DNA of 64,000 nucleotides from JACRLW01 sp050181465 (GTDB taxonomy: Bacteria; Planctomycetota; UBA1135; UBA2386), in contig JBFXDD010000017.1 of assembly GCA_050181465.1 (NCBI GenBank), positions 1 through 64,000 of the forward strand, read 5' to 3'. The position numbers and the translations under genes are program-made. Positions 50,817-59,060 of the stretch are shown piece after piece. The notes under the pieces are model-generated. The model worked only from the letters and a program-made list of their open reading frames with translations. It did no database searches and was not told the origin of the DNA. The stretch's first letter is position 1. Each line of letters begins with the position of its first letter.

Positions 50817-52247
50817 TCATTTGCTCGGCATGACCGCCAATCGCCGCGACAGGTCGCTCTGCAGCACATTGCGCGGATCGAGTCGCTGCTTCAGCGCGCG
50901 AAAGCGCTCGACCGCCGGCACGCCGTGGATCTTCTCGAAAGACGATGCGAGCAAGGTGCCGTCCTTGGCCCAATAGAAGCGCCCGCCGGCATCGAGCACG
51001 ACGTCGGCCATCGCGTGGGTCAACCTCCACAGGCGTTCACGTCCGCGCTTGCTGACGGGAACCCCGAAGTCCATGGCCATCGAGAAGCCGTCGAGTCCGT
51101 GCGTGAGCAGAAACGGATCGGGGCGATGACGCTTGAGCACTCCCAAGTAGGGCCGCAAGCCCTCCCGCTGAGCCATCTCAGCCACCGTGCGTAGCACGCG
51201 AGCCGCCGCCGCTGCCGGCACGAAGGGCTGGAACTGGATGAGCCCGCCCGGCTTCAGCATCCATTCCCACCGCGGCACGTAATCCAAGAGGAAATGGAAC
51301 GCGCCATGCGTCTGCAGATACGGCGAAGACCTCGCCTCGCCAAATCCGGCGCGGAACTTCATCGCGTTGACCATGGGGACGAGACCGAAGTGATAGGCAC
51401 ACCACATCCCCGGCCAGATCCATCCCTTGGGAACGATGCCGAATAGCGTCGAGGGGACGTCCTGCTTCTCCGCCGCCAACATCGCCTCGCCGTCCGGATC
51501 TTCGCCCTTCTCGAGTTGATCGGCGCGGTGCATGACGCCGCGTCCCAACGCTTTGCCCTTGGCGCAAAGGTCACACCAGCCGACGAGATAGTCCGCGCGC
51601 TCGCGAAGATCCTCGATGATCTCGATGGCGTCCTCCAGGCTGCGCATCGCGATACCCCAGACGCGCAAGCGACCGCTGTGCACCTTCTTCAGCTTCAACG
51701 TCAGTTCGGTGAAGCAGCCGAGCATGCCGAACCCGCCGATCGCCGCGTGGAAGACCTCGGCGTTCTGCTCGCGACTGCACTCCAGGACGTCGCCGTTCGG
51801 GGTGAGAAGCCGCAGACCGAGCACGTGATCGCCGGTGGTGCCGACCGCGAAGGCGTTCTTGCCGTGCACGTTCATCGCCGCCGCACCGCCGAGCGTCACC
51901 GCCATCGTGCCCGGCACGACCGCCGGCCAATAACCGTGCGGGATGGCGTGCCTCCAGAGATCGCGGATGCGGACACCCGGCTCGACGCGCGCGATCCCGG
52001 TCGTCGGGTCGAAGTGCAGGATCCGATTGAGCCCGGTGAGATCGAGCACGCGGCCGCCGACGTTGGTCGAGGCGTCGCCATAGCTGCGACCGGCGCCGCG
52101 CAAGGTCAGCCCGCGCTCACCATGCGGCAGAGCCAATACTTCGCCGAGCTGATCGACGGACGCCGGGCGCACGACCTCAGCCTGCCCACCGATCGCCATG
52201 CCGAATCCACGGACATCCGCGACCGACCAGGGAAGACTCGACGTCAT
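50817..52247 (-). CDS. FAD-dependent oxidase, DprE1-like
   Basis: A 476-residue flavoprotein of the VAO/BBE family, closest in layout to mycobacterial DprE1, which oxidises decaprenylphosphoryl ribose at C2. FAD-binding segments are RGAGRSYGDAST, VVPGTMAVTLGGA and NVHGKNAFAVG. The C-terminal part has FYWAKDG, with the Lys equivalent to DprE1 Lys418, and ends QSDLSRRL like DprE1. At the position of DprE1 Cys387 (WNVCVDF as I recall) this protein has SMAMDF, so the Cys is Ala. The ATG at 52247 shares one base with the SDR stop, so the pair is coupled. The polyprenyl-sugar substrate is inferred by homology only. Confidence 0.85.
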   Translation of the reverse strand: MTSSLPWSVADVRGFGMAIGGQAEVVRPASVDQLGEVLALPHGERGLTLRGAGRSYGDASTNVGGRVLDLTGLNRILHFDPTTGIARVEPGVRIRDLWRHAIPHGYWPAVVPGTMAVTLGGAAAMNVHGKNAFAVGTTGDHVLGLRLLTPNGDVLECSREQNAEVFHAAIGGFGMLGCFTELTLKLKKVHSGRLRVWGIAMRSLEDAIEIIEDLRERADYLVGWCDLCAKGKALGRGVMHRADQLEKGEDPDGEAMLAAEKQDVPSTLFGIVPKGWIWPGMWCAYHFGLVPMVNAMKFRAGFGEARSSPYLQTHGAFHFLLDYVPRWEWMLKPGGLIQFQPFVPAAAAARVLRTVAEMAQREGLRPYLGVLKRHRPDPFLLTHGLDGFSMAMDFGVPVSKRGRERLWRLTHAMADVVLDAGGRFYWAKDGTLLASSFEKIHGVPAVERFRALKQRLDPRNVLQSDLSRRLAVMPSK

Positions 52248-52999
52248 CAGAGTTTCATGCGACGGAACAGGAAGGACGGAATCGACGCGATCGCGGTCAT
52301 GATCGGCCACCACTTCCACGGCACGTAGGAAATCGCACGCCCGCGATCGCGTGCCCGCACCACACCGCGCGCCGCCGCGGCCGCGCTGATCGCCATCGGC
52401 ACTTTCAAGCCGGCGGTCATCGGCGTATCGGCCGGACCGAGACGCACGGTGGTGACCTTGATCCCGTGCCGCCAGAGCCGGTTTCGCAGCGCCTCGAGAT
52501 GCGCGTCCTGCGCCGCCTTCGACGCGTTGTAGCCCGGCCGATCCATCCGCCCCCGCACGGCAGCCACGCTGGTGACGCCGACGATGTGGCCGGACTTGCG
52601 GGCGAGGAACCGCGACGCGACGGCATTGCACCACGCGATGCAACCCAGCGCGTTGATCTCGAGCATCTGCGCGTCCTTCTCGGTCGGGAACTCGTCGAGT
52701 TCCACCGAGAGCATCACTCCGGCGAGAAAGTGCAGCTCATCGACCGGACCGAGTTCCGACTCGATGCGGGTGATCAGGGGCTCGATGGTCTCGCGGCTCC
52801 GCACATCGTGCTCGTAGGCGTGGGCACGAGTGGTGCCGACCTTGTGATTGATCGCGTCGACCAGCTTGCGGAGTTCGTCGGCGCGACGGGCCAGGACCGC
52901 GACCTTGCGGCCGGTCTGAGCGATCTGCAGGGCAAGCTCGGCGCCGACACCGGACGATGCGCCGACCACGAGAACCGTGCCTTCTGGATGACGAGTCAT
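52247..52999 (-). CDS. Short-chain dehydrogenase, DprE2-like
   Basis: A 250-residue SDR. The cofactor motif is GASSGVG near residue 13. The catalytic set is the Ser in VTSVAAVRGR with Y-N-A-S-K in RPGYNASKAAQ. A hydrophobic C-terminal tail (WWPIMTAIASIPSFLF) is typical of DprE2-like proteins and suggests membrane association. With the adjoining oxidase it could complete a two-step epimerisation (oxidation, then NAD(P)H reduction) of a lipid-linked sugar. It starts 53 bases after the patatin-ferredoxin gene. Confidence 0.87.
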   Translation of the reverse strand: MTRHPEGTVLVVGASSGVGAELALQIAQTGRKVAVLARRADELRKLVDAINHKVGTTRAHAYEHDVRSRETIEPLITRIESELGPVDELHFLAGVMLSVELDEFPTEKDAQMLEINALGCIAWCNAVASRFLARKSGHIVGVTSVAAVRGRMDRPGYNASKAAQDAHLEALRNRLWRHGIKVTTVRLGPADTPMTAGLKVPMAISAAAAARGVVRARDRGRAISYVPWKWWPIMTAIASIPSFLFRRMKL

Positions 53000-53052
53000 G
53001 AGTTCTCGGTCACGCTAGCTGAGGATTCGCCGCACTTCCACGAGCCCTGCGT

Positions 53053-54195
53053 TCAGAGGTTGTGAAGACGAATGGCATCGGTCGGACAGCTCCGCTCGCA
53101 CGCGGCATCTCGAGTGCACTCGTAGTTGTGCAGCTTGCGCACGACGCTCCCCAGCGGAACGTCGGCATAGCCGTTGGTCGCGCAGGTGACTGCGCAGATG
53201 CCGCAATGGATGCACTTGTTTGGATCGACGTCCAAGTGCACGTAATCGCGCGGAGCGCGGATGGTCCTGTCGACCTCGCGCACGACCGCCGGATCGCAGA
53301 GGTAGCGAGTCAACGGATTGGTGGTCAAAGCCTCCAGCGCTTCGCGCTCCCCGAGTCGGACCACCTCCGGAGTATCGGGCTGCGCCAGCACACCCACTGC
53401 GTGCACCTTGGGTCGGATCAACACCACCTTCTCGGTCGCGTAGCGATGGAGCGCGTGTTCGTTGAGCACGGCCCCCATCAGCGCATAGGTCTGGAAGAGG
53501 ATGTGCGGGAGCGTCGCGCGGAACGGCACCGGCGTGTGGTGATCGATCGCCGTCAAGTCGACCGCGATCACGATGTCGGCCTTTCGCGCGTGAGCGACCT
53601 TGATGGCGAGACATTCGGCCATGCCGCCGTCGATGTACCAGTCGCCGTCGATCTGCGGCGGCTCGAAGACTCCGGGCAGGCAGGCCGAGGCGTAGATCGC
53701 GTCGGCCACCGGCACGGCGGTGTCGTCCGGCAGGCCGAAGTAGCGGATGTGCCCGCGCGTCAGCGAGAGCGCGTTGCAGACGTAGGGAATCGGCAGCTCG
53801 CGGAAGTCTTGCTGCGGTAGGTGAGCGCGCAGGAAGTCACGGAAGGTCTTGCCCTTGTAGACCGAGGCGTGGCCGTAGCCTCGGACCAGGAACTTCACGA
53901 GGTTGAGCTTGAGGTAGTCCTTGACCGAGATCTCGTTGGCGACTTCCTCGATCGCGTGGCTGTCGCGCCCCGCGGCGGCGAGCCCGCCCATCACCGCCCC
54001 CATGCTGGTCCCGACGATCTCGTCGACGTGCAGGCCCAGCCGCTCGATCGCGCGGATGACTCCGATGTGGGCGAAGCCGCGCATGCCGCCCCCGCCCAGG
54101 ACCAGGACGATCTTCTGGCGCCGCGGCGCCGGGTCCCGACCGTTCTGGCCGACTGCAGCCGGGGTCTCGCTGCCGGAGTTCTGCGCCGAAGTCAT
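53053..54195 (-). CDS. Patatin-like phospholipase fused to a C-terminal ferredoxin-type domain
   Basis: Residues 27-265 form a RssA/patatin hydrolase: oxyanion-hole G34-GGGMR-G40, nucleophile elbow G62-T-S64-M-G66 and the catalytic Asp in D189-G-G. Residues 300-380 form a ferredoxin-like domain. The first motif is C328-xx-C331-xx-C334-xxx-C338. The second is C360-xx-D363-xx-C366-xxx-C370-P, in which Asp replaces the second Cys, a substitution known from Pyrococcus ferredoxin. The two functions in one chain are unusual: lipid-ester hydrolysis plus an iron-sulphur centre. It heads the operon with the DprE2- and DprE1-like genes, both redox enzymes. A sensory or electron-supply role is speculative. 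Confidence 0.9.
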   Translation of the reverse strand: MTSAQNSGSETPAAVGQNGRDPAPRRQKIVLVLGGGGMRGFAHIGVIRAIERLGLHVDEIVGTSMGAVMGGLAAAGRDSHAIEEVANEISVKDYLKLNLVKFLVRGYGHASVYKGKTFRDFLRAHLPQQDFRELPIPYVCNALSLTRGHIRYFGLPDDTAVPVADAIYASACLPGVFEPPQIDGDWYIDGGMAECLAIKVAHARKADIVIAVDLTAIDHHTPVPFRATLPHILFQTYALMGAVLNEHALHRYATEKVVLIRPKVHAVGVLAQPDTPEVVRLGEREALEALTTNPLTRYLCDPAVVREVDRTIRAPRDYVHLDVDPNKCIHCGICAVTCATNGYADVPLGSVVRKLHNYECTRDAACERSCPTDAIRLHNL

Positions 54196-54206
54196 TCGCC
54201 TGGTCC

Positions 54207-54388
54207 TAGCCCGGATTAGTCGTGAACGTCGTCGCGAGATCGACGCAGGTCGATGCCCGGCAAGGAGCTACGTCGGTCGACGACCGAAGCGAAGCCGTAG
54301 CTACGCTGCCAGGGAGGACCCGACGCAGCGACGCCACCGGGCGCGAGTTGCGGCGATCGCTGCAGACGTTCACGGATCATCCGTACTA
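54207..54388 (+). repeat. Palindromic intergenic repeat, copy B (182 bp)
   Basis: It starts TAGCCCGGATTAGTCGTGAA and ends in ACGTTCACGGAT...TACTA, an imperfect version of the copy A termini. Internally it shares the TCGGTCGACGACCGA palindrome and the AGCTACGCTGCCAGGGAGG segment with copies A and C. It has the same length as copy A, in opposite orientation. It lies immediately upstream of the patatin-ferredoxin gene. Confidence 0.87.
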
Positions 54389-54432
54389 GATCGGCGAGCC
54401 GTAAGGGTTGCCTGAACGCGACGATCAGGCCC

Positions 54433-54608
54433 TAGCCCGGATTAGGCGTGAACGTCGTCGCGAGATCGACACAGGTCGATGCCCGGCAAGGAGCTACGAC
54501 GGTCGACGACCGAAGCGCAACGGTAGCTTCGCGGTCAGGGAGGAGCCGTCGTAGCGACGCCGCTGGGCGCGACTTGTGGCGATCGCAGCAGACGTTCACG
54601 AAGGGCTA
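54433..54608 (+). repeat. Palindromic intergenic repeat, copy C (176 bp)
   Basis: It starts TAGCCCGGATTAGGCGTGAA and ends GACGTTCACGAAGGGCTA. It is in the same orientation as copy B, 44 bases away, with a few bases missing at its right end. The internal CGGTCGACGACCG palindrome is kept. The remaining 168 bases to the next gene start contain nothing else that I recognise. Confidence 0.85.
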
Positions 54609-54776
54609 GCCGCCGCCGGCTCGATCGTGGATCGCCGTGGCCGCGCGCGGGAGGCATTCGGTCCGCGCTTCGTCCTCGACGCCGCCAGGGCGGTCCGGCC
54701 TTGCACGATTCCGGGCGCCCCCGTCTCATCCTCCCTCCCGACCTCGCCGCGCGGGGTCCGTCCGACCAGCAATTCG

Positions 54777-55838
54777 ATGAACCGAGCTTCGCTCCGGGCA
54801 CTGCCCGCACTGTTCCTGTCCGCACTCATTCCCGGCACGGTCCTGGCCCAAGGCCAGGGCGGCACCGGCAACCCGGCGGCGCCGAAGGTGATCGAATCTC
54901 AGATGACTCCGGAGCAGAAGGCCGCGCAGATCGAAGCCGAGAAGCAAGCCGCCGCCGCCGCGAAGGCCGCGCAGGACCGCCCGGCGGGCGAGGTCCTCGA
55001 CCCGCTCAACGAACTGCGCGCCGAGATCGAACGTGCCAAGGTCGAACTGGCCGCGACTCGCAAGATGGCCGACGGCGGCGGACTCGCGAAGTCGGTGATG
55101 CGGTTCTTCAAGGAGCGCGATGTGCAACCTCGCGCAGTCGCCGTGGAGATCAAGCCGCAGCCGGTGGCGAGTGTCGTCGGCACCGACTCCGCGGAAGTGC
55201 GGCTGGTCGGCCGAGTGATGACCACCGAAGAGAAGGCGAAGTTCGGCGAAGACGTCGTGTTGATTGCCGACGGCGAAGCCGCGTCGCAAGCGGAAGTGGA
55301 GTCGATGTACGAGTTCTACCGCCAGGCCCCGAACGGTCGCTCCGACGACATGATGATGCAGACGGCCATGCGGGCCGTCGCACAGCAGAAGGCGGCGCTG
55401 GCAGCGTTCCGTGCCGGCAGCGCGGCGAAGCTCGAGCAGATCAAGAAGCTGCGCCAGCAGATCGTCGACGGCGCCGACTTCGCGGAAGTCGCGCGCGCTC
55501 ATTCTTCCTGCCCATCGAAGGCGCAGGGCGGCGATCTCGGCAAGTTCGGCCGCGGAATGATGGATCCGATGTTCGAGCGCGCTGCGTTCTCGCTCAAGCT
55601 CGGAGAGGTCTCAGACGTCGTCCAGTCCTCCTTCGGCTACCACCTCATCAAGGCCACCGGCCGAGAGTCAGGCAAGGAGAGCGCACAGGACCAGGTCCAG
55701 GCGAGCCACATCCTGTTGATGTTCGACGACGACGACGTCAAGGTCCGAACCAAGATGCAGCAGATCATGCAGGGTCGCGTGGAGATCGCCTTCCGCGATG
55801 AGGACTGGCAGAAGCGCTACTCCTATCTCGGTCGCTGA
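54777..55838 (+). CDS. Secreted parvulin-type peptidyl-prolyl isomerase
   Basis: A 353-residue exported protein (signal peptide ALPALFLSALIPGTVLA). An Ala/Gln/Lys-rich coiled-coil-like region at about 40-100 precedes a parvulin domain at about 215-300: DGADFAEVARAHSSC, GGDLGKFGRG, FERAAFSLKLGEVS and SFGYHLIKATG are its signatures. A second, partial parvulin-like start (QASHILLMFD) closes the protein. It catalyses prolyl isomerisation and chaperoning of envelope proteins, like the foldase at 4047. A strong terminator follows. Confidence 0.88.
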   Translation: MNRASLRALPALFLSALIPGTVLAQGQGGTGNPAAPKVIESQMTPEQKAAQIEAEKQAAAAAKAAQDRPAGEVLDPLNELRAEIERAKVELAATRKMADGGGLAKSVMRFFKERDVQPRAVAVEIKPQPVASVVGTDSAEVRLVGRVMTTEEKAKFGEDVVLIADGEAASQAEVESMYEFYRQAPNGRSDDMMMQTAMRAVAQQKAALAAFRAGSAAKLEQIKKLRQQIVDGADFAEVARAHSSCPSKAQGGDLGKFGRGMMDPMFERAAFSLKLGEVSDVVQSSFGYHLIKATGRESGKESAQDQVQASHILLMFDDDDVKVRTKMQQIMQGRVEIAFRDEDWQKRYSYLGR

Positions 55839-55879
55839 TCGCGCGGCGCATCGCCGCACCTTCTTCGCTTCGTGCTCTC

Positions 55880-55912
55880 AACAGCCGGTGATCCTCGCCG
55901 GCTGTTTTCGTC
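55880..55912 (+). terminator. Rho-independent terminator after the parvulin gene
   Basis: AACAGCCGG at 55880-55888 pairs perfectly with CCGGCTGTT at 55898-55906 around a nine-base loop, followed by TTCGTCTTT. It is the clearest intrinsic terminator in the window. It ends 8 bases before the next start codon, so the next gene either has an embedded promoter or is expressed by read-through. Confidence 0.85.
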
Positions 55913-55919
55913 TTTGCCG

Positions 55920-56606
55920 ATGTTCCGACGCTCCGGTGGTTTCGTCGCGTTCCATGTCGAGGGGAAGACGCCTCGACCAGATCAGGAGGCATTTGCCGAG
56001 GCGCTGTCCCTGCAGCGCTTTCGCTCGATCGAGACGGCAGCGTCCGAAGAGCGGTCGATCGGTTGGGTGAGCCCGGCCGACCCAACCGGAGACAGCTTCG
56101 GGCAGGAAGACCTCGATCTCGACGGTGCGGTTTGGCTGCGTATCCGCATCGACAAGAAGAAGCTGCCGACGATCTGGCTGAAGATCCACCGGGCCGAGGC
56201 CGAGCGCAGCCGCGGGACGCCGATGTCGGCACGCGAGCGCAAGGAACTTCGTGTCGACTTGGAACGCCGACTCCTGCCGCGGATCTTGCCGAGCGTGCAA
56301 CTCGTCGACGTGCTGTGGTCGGTGGAGAAGAACCTGATCCTGCTCTTCGCGACCTCGAATTCGATGCGCGAGGAGTTCCACAAGTTGTTCCTGCGCACGT
56401 TCGGCGCGCGGCTGGTCGATTCCGATCCGCATTCGCTCGCCGTGCACGCCGGGATCTCCCGGGAGGCGGTCGCCTATCTCGACGAGGTCGCGCCGGTACG
56501 CTGGCCGCGGTCGAAAGAGGAGAGTGTCGACGTGCACGAACGGCGGCACGCGGGGGTCATCGCGCACGATGATCACGACGACGACGGGATGGAGATCGAC
56601 GCATGA
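55920..56606 (+). CDS. RdgC-like recombination-associated protein
   Basis: A 228-residue protein resembling RdgC, which binds double-stranded DNA as a ring and restrains RecA. The similarity is in the N-terminal FVAFHVEG and RSIGWVSP segments. The middle MSARERKELRVDLERRLLPRILPS corresponds to the RdgC region with RKExKELK and LLPxA. The following NLILLFATSNSMREEFHKLF resembles the strand-helix that ends the core. It is shorter than E. coli RdgC (303 residues), lacking much of the C-terminal part, and ends in a His/Asp-rich tail. The ATG at 55920 is preferred over a start at 55872, which lies inside the terminator. The stop overlaps the next ATG. Confidence 0.75.
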   Translation: MFRRSGGFVAFHVEGKTPRPDQEAFAEALSLQRFRSIETAASEERSIGWVSPADPTGDSFGQEDLDLDGAVWLRIRIDKKKLPTIWLKIHRAEAERSRGTPMSARERKELRVDLERRLLPRILPSVQLVDVLWSVEKNLILLFATSNSMREEFHKLFLRTFGARLVDSDPHSLAVHAGISREAVAYLDEVAPVRWPRSKEESVDVHERRHAGVIAHDDHDDDGMEIDA

Positions 56607-57115
56607 GTGACTCGACCAGCTTCGGCTTCCTCGGCGAAGAGTTTCTGACCTGGTTGTGGTTCCGTCTCGAGACCGAGGGCGGCGACTTCGATCTCGGCGA
56701 CGGCTACCAGATCGGTATCTCGCTCGACGACTTCCTGGCCTTCGCACCGCGTGAGGACGACGAGACCGAACACACGTTGCGCAAGGGCATCCCATCGCGC
56801 AGCACCGGCGCGCGCGCCGCACTGCGCGCGGGTCGTCGGCTGCAGCGAGCGAAGCTCATCCTTGCGCTCGGCGAGCGACAGTGGAGCTTCGTGCTCGACG
56901 CCCCCACGATGGGACTGCGCAGCGTACGCCTCCCCGACGACGACCCGGAGGCCGAAGGGCCGGGCGAGCGCAGCCGCGACCGCGCCGCCAACTTCCTGCT
57001 CCTCAACGAACTCGTACGTCGCGTCTATCGCGAGTTCCTGCGCGTGCGGTTGCGGCCCGACTACCTCAAGGGCGCGGCGGAGAAGCAGGCGGCGTGGATG
57101 GCGTCGGGCGGGTGA
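56603..57115 (+). CDS. Hypothetical partner of the RdgC-like protein
   Basis: A 170-residue acidic protein that starts MSDSTSFGFLGEEFLTWLWF. It has no signal peptide. The EFLTWLW motif, an acidic stretch, and a helical Arg-rich C-terminus (NELVRRVYREFLRVRLRPDYL) are its visible features. The ATGA overlap with the RdgC-like gene argues for a common function, perhaps as subunits of one DNA-binding complex. I recall similar pairs in other deltaproteobacterial or planctomycete genomes but cannot verify this here. Confidence 0.72.
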   Translation: MSDSTSFGFLGEEFLTWLWFRLETEGGDFDLGDGYQIGISLDDFLAFAPREDDETEHTLRKGIPSRSTGARAALRAGRRLQRAKLILALGERQWSFVLDAPTMGLRSVRLPDDDPEAEGPGERSRDRAANFLLLNELVRRVYREFLRVRLRPDYLKGAAEKQAAWMASGG

Positions 57116-57429
57116 TGGGCGGACGCGCTCGCGCAGGTCTCGGACGGTGCGGGCCGGACGGTGGGCTGCGCTAGGCGGCTCGAGCGACTCGATCGACGCG
57201 CTCTCGAAGCCGTCTCGCCGGGGATGATCGCGCTTCTCGGTATCCGCCCGCGGCCCTCACGCACAGAGGTAGCCAAACGCACCGATCATCCGGCCCAAGC
57301 CCCGCCCCGCACGAGTCCCGCGATTTCTGCCTTCACGGTGTGACGAACCCGCGCCGGCGCTGCTCCTCGAAGCGGGCCCGGCACGGCGCCGAGCCCACCA
57401 AGCAAGACAGTGATCATCGGAGACCCGTG
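57116..57429. other. Intergenic region, nothing recognised
   Basis: About 314 bases. All frames are Arg/Ser/Ala-rich and short. No terminator-like hairpin with T-run or promoter motif could be supported. Confidence 0.45.
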
Positions 57430-59013
57430 ATGAAACGCATCGCATCCATCGTCCTGAGTTCGGCGGCCGTTCTGACCGCACAGCAGGGTGGCGCCGGCCA
57501 GGGCGGCTACCACCTCAACCCGTCCCTCGTCATCCTCTCCCCGCGCACCGCCCAGCCGGTGGAGTTCGCCGGTGTCTTCGGCCGCCTGCGCGTCGACCTC
57601 GCCTCGGCCGTCGTCGTTCCGTTCGACGAGAACCGTAGCAGCGTGGTCGACTTCCTCGAGTCGTTCGGTCCCGGCGCGGAGCAGTTCTTCTTCCAGGTTC
57701 TTCGCAACGACGAGATCGGGTTCTCGCTCTCGACCATGCGACGCATCGGCGAAGACCATGAGCTGCGCTTCGCCCAGCAGGACTCGCTGGCCGTCTGCCG
57801 AGAGCGCGCGGAAGCGTGCATCGCACAGGCCGCCGGCACGGAGATGGCCGAGGGTTGGTCGGGCTCCCCGGCGATTCTCGCGGCGACTCCGCTCCATCGC
57901 CCCGATGTGTCCGGGATCGCCTACTTCGAATTCGCAGTCGACCAAGGCGGTTTCGTGATCGTCGCGACCGGCGAGCACGACGCACCCATCCCCAACTGGT
58001 CGTCGGTCGGACTGCCGCAGAGTGTGATCCTGCGCCGCGAGGCACAGAGCCAACAGCGCAGCATCGCTCGCTTCTTCAAAGTCGACTCGATGGCGATGGT
58101 GGGTGAAGACGCCAACGGCCAGATGGTCGCCGCCGTGGGTGAACTTCCACGCCAGCTCCACGACGTGCCGTCGGTGCTAGACGAGAACGTCCCCGAGTTC
58201 CGGCCGCACCTGCGCGCATGGCCATCCTGGCGAGCGCTCAAGACCGGCTTCTCGGAGGCCTATCGGCCCTACCTGCGCCAGCAGCAACTCGAGCTGAGGG
58301 ACCGTTGGATCGCCGAGCGCGAGAGCGGCGGCGGCAGCTTCCTCTCGGACTGGAGCAGTTGGACCACCTATTCCGCCGACGGCGGCAGCAGCGATCAGCC
58401 GCGCTACTACCAGTTCACCTACGGAAGCTGTGCCGTGGGCTGCGGTCCCGTCGCGTGGGCGATGCTGTTCGCCTGGGGCGACATCCAAGCGCACGCCGGC
58501 AACCCGACCTGGGCGAGCCGCACCGGGCTCTACCGCACCGGCGGTGGCACCACGGCCTCCGGCGCGTCGGCTTCGGCAGTCGCACCGATCTATCAGGACT
58601 CGGGCATCGAGAACGTGATCCGCGAACTCAACGGTTGGGTCGACACCTACTGCCTGTTCGGCAGCGGCGCGACGTGGCCGAGTGACATGGACGAGGCCCA
58701 AGGTTACCTGAGCGCTCGCACCGGCGCGGACTGCGCCGGCACCGACAGCAACACCTTCATCACCACCACCAGCAAGCGTGAAGACGCCCGCGACGAGATC
58801 AAGGACAACGACACCCCGGTGATCATCGGCAACAGCATGGGCGGCGGCCTGCACTACCCGGTGGCCTTCAAGTACCGCTATCGCAGCAAGACCACCTGGA
58901 TCGGCACCACCACCTACGACCGCGAGTTCTACGTGAACCCCGGCTGGGGCAGCTCCAGCGAGTTCCAGTGGGTCGAGGCGAAGACGTGGTTCGTCGGTCG
59001 CCTGCTGCCCTGA
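57430..59013 (+). CDS. Secreted papain-like cysteine peptidase, C10/C39-like
   Basis: A 527-residue protein with a signal peptide (MKRIASIVLSSAAVLTAQ). The N-terminal 280 residues have no known domain and may act as a propeptide. The C-terminal half has YGSC334-AVGC338-GPVAWAML, the helix of a papain-fold enzyme; C338 in GC-GPVA is the likely nucleophile, as in streptopain-type C10 peptidases. H475 in GLHYPVAFKY is the likely catalytic His, and YVNPGWGSSSEFQW follows as the terminal strand. It probably degrades extracellular protein. The alternative, a non-peptidase papain-fold protein, cannot be ruled out. Confidence 0.75.
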   Translation: MKRIASIVLSSAAVLTAQQGGAGQGGYHLNPSLVILSPRTAQPVEFAGVFGRLRVDLASAVVVPFDENRSSVVDFLESFGPGAEQFFFQVLRNDEIGFSLSTMRRIGEDHELRFAQQDSLAVCRERAEACIAQAAGTEMAEGWSGSPAILAATPLHRPDVSGIAYFEFAVDQGGFVIVATGEHDAPIPNWSSVGLPQSVILRREAQSQQRSIARFFKVDSMAMVGEDANGQMVAAVGELPRQLHDVPSVLDENVPEFRPHLRAWPSWRALKTGFSEAYRPYLRQQQLELRDRWIAERESGGGSFLSDWSSWTTYSADGGSSDQPRYYQFTYGSCAVGCGPVAWAMLFAWGDIQAHAGNPTWASRTGLYRTGGGTTASGASASAVAPIYQDSGIENVIRELNGWVDTYCLFGSGATWPSDMDEAQGYLSARTGADCAGTDSNTFITTTSKREDARDEIKDNDTPVIIGNSMGGGLHYPVAFKYRYRSKTTWIGTTTYDREFYVNPGWGSSSEFQWVEAKTWFVGRLLP

Positions 59014-59037
59014 GTGCCGGCGCGGCGGGTTCGTGAT

Positions 59038-59060
59038 CGTGGCGATTCAGAATCGCCACG
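59038..59060. terminator. Perfect 10-bp hairpin between convergent genes
   Basis: CGTGGCGATT at 59038-59047 and AATCGCCACG at 59051-59060 are exact inverted repeats with a three-base loop. It begins 24 bases after the peptidase stop and overlaps the last codons of the NHL gene on the other strand. With no T-run, a bidirectional terminator role is inferred from position. Confidence 0.5.
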
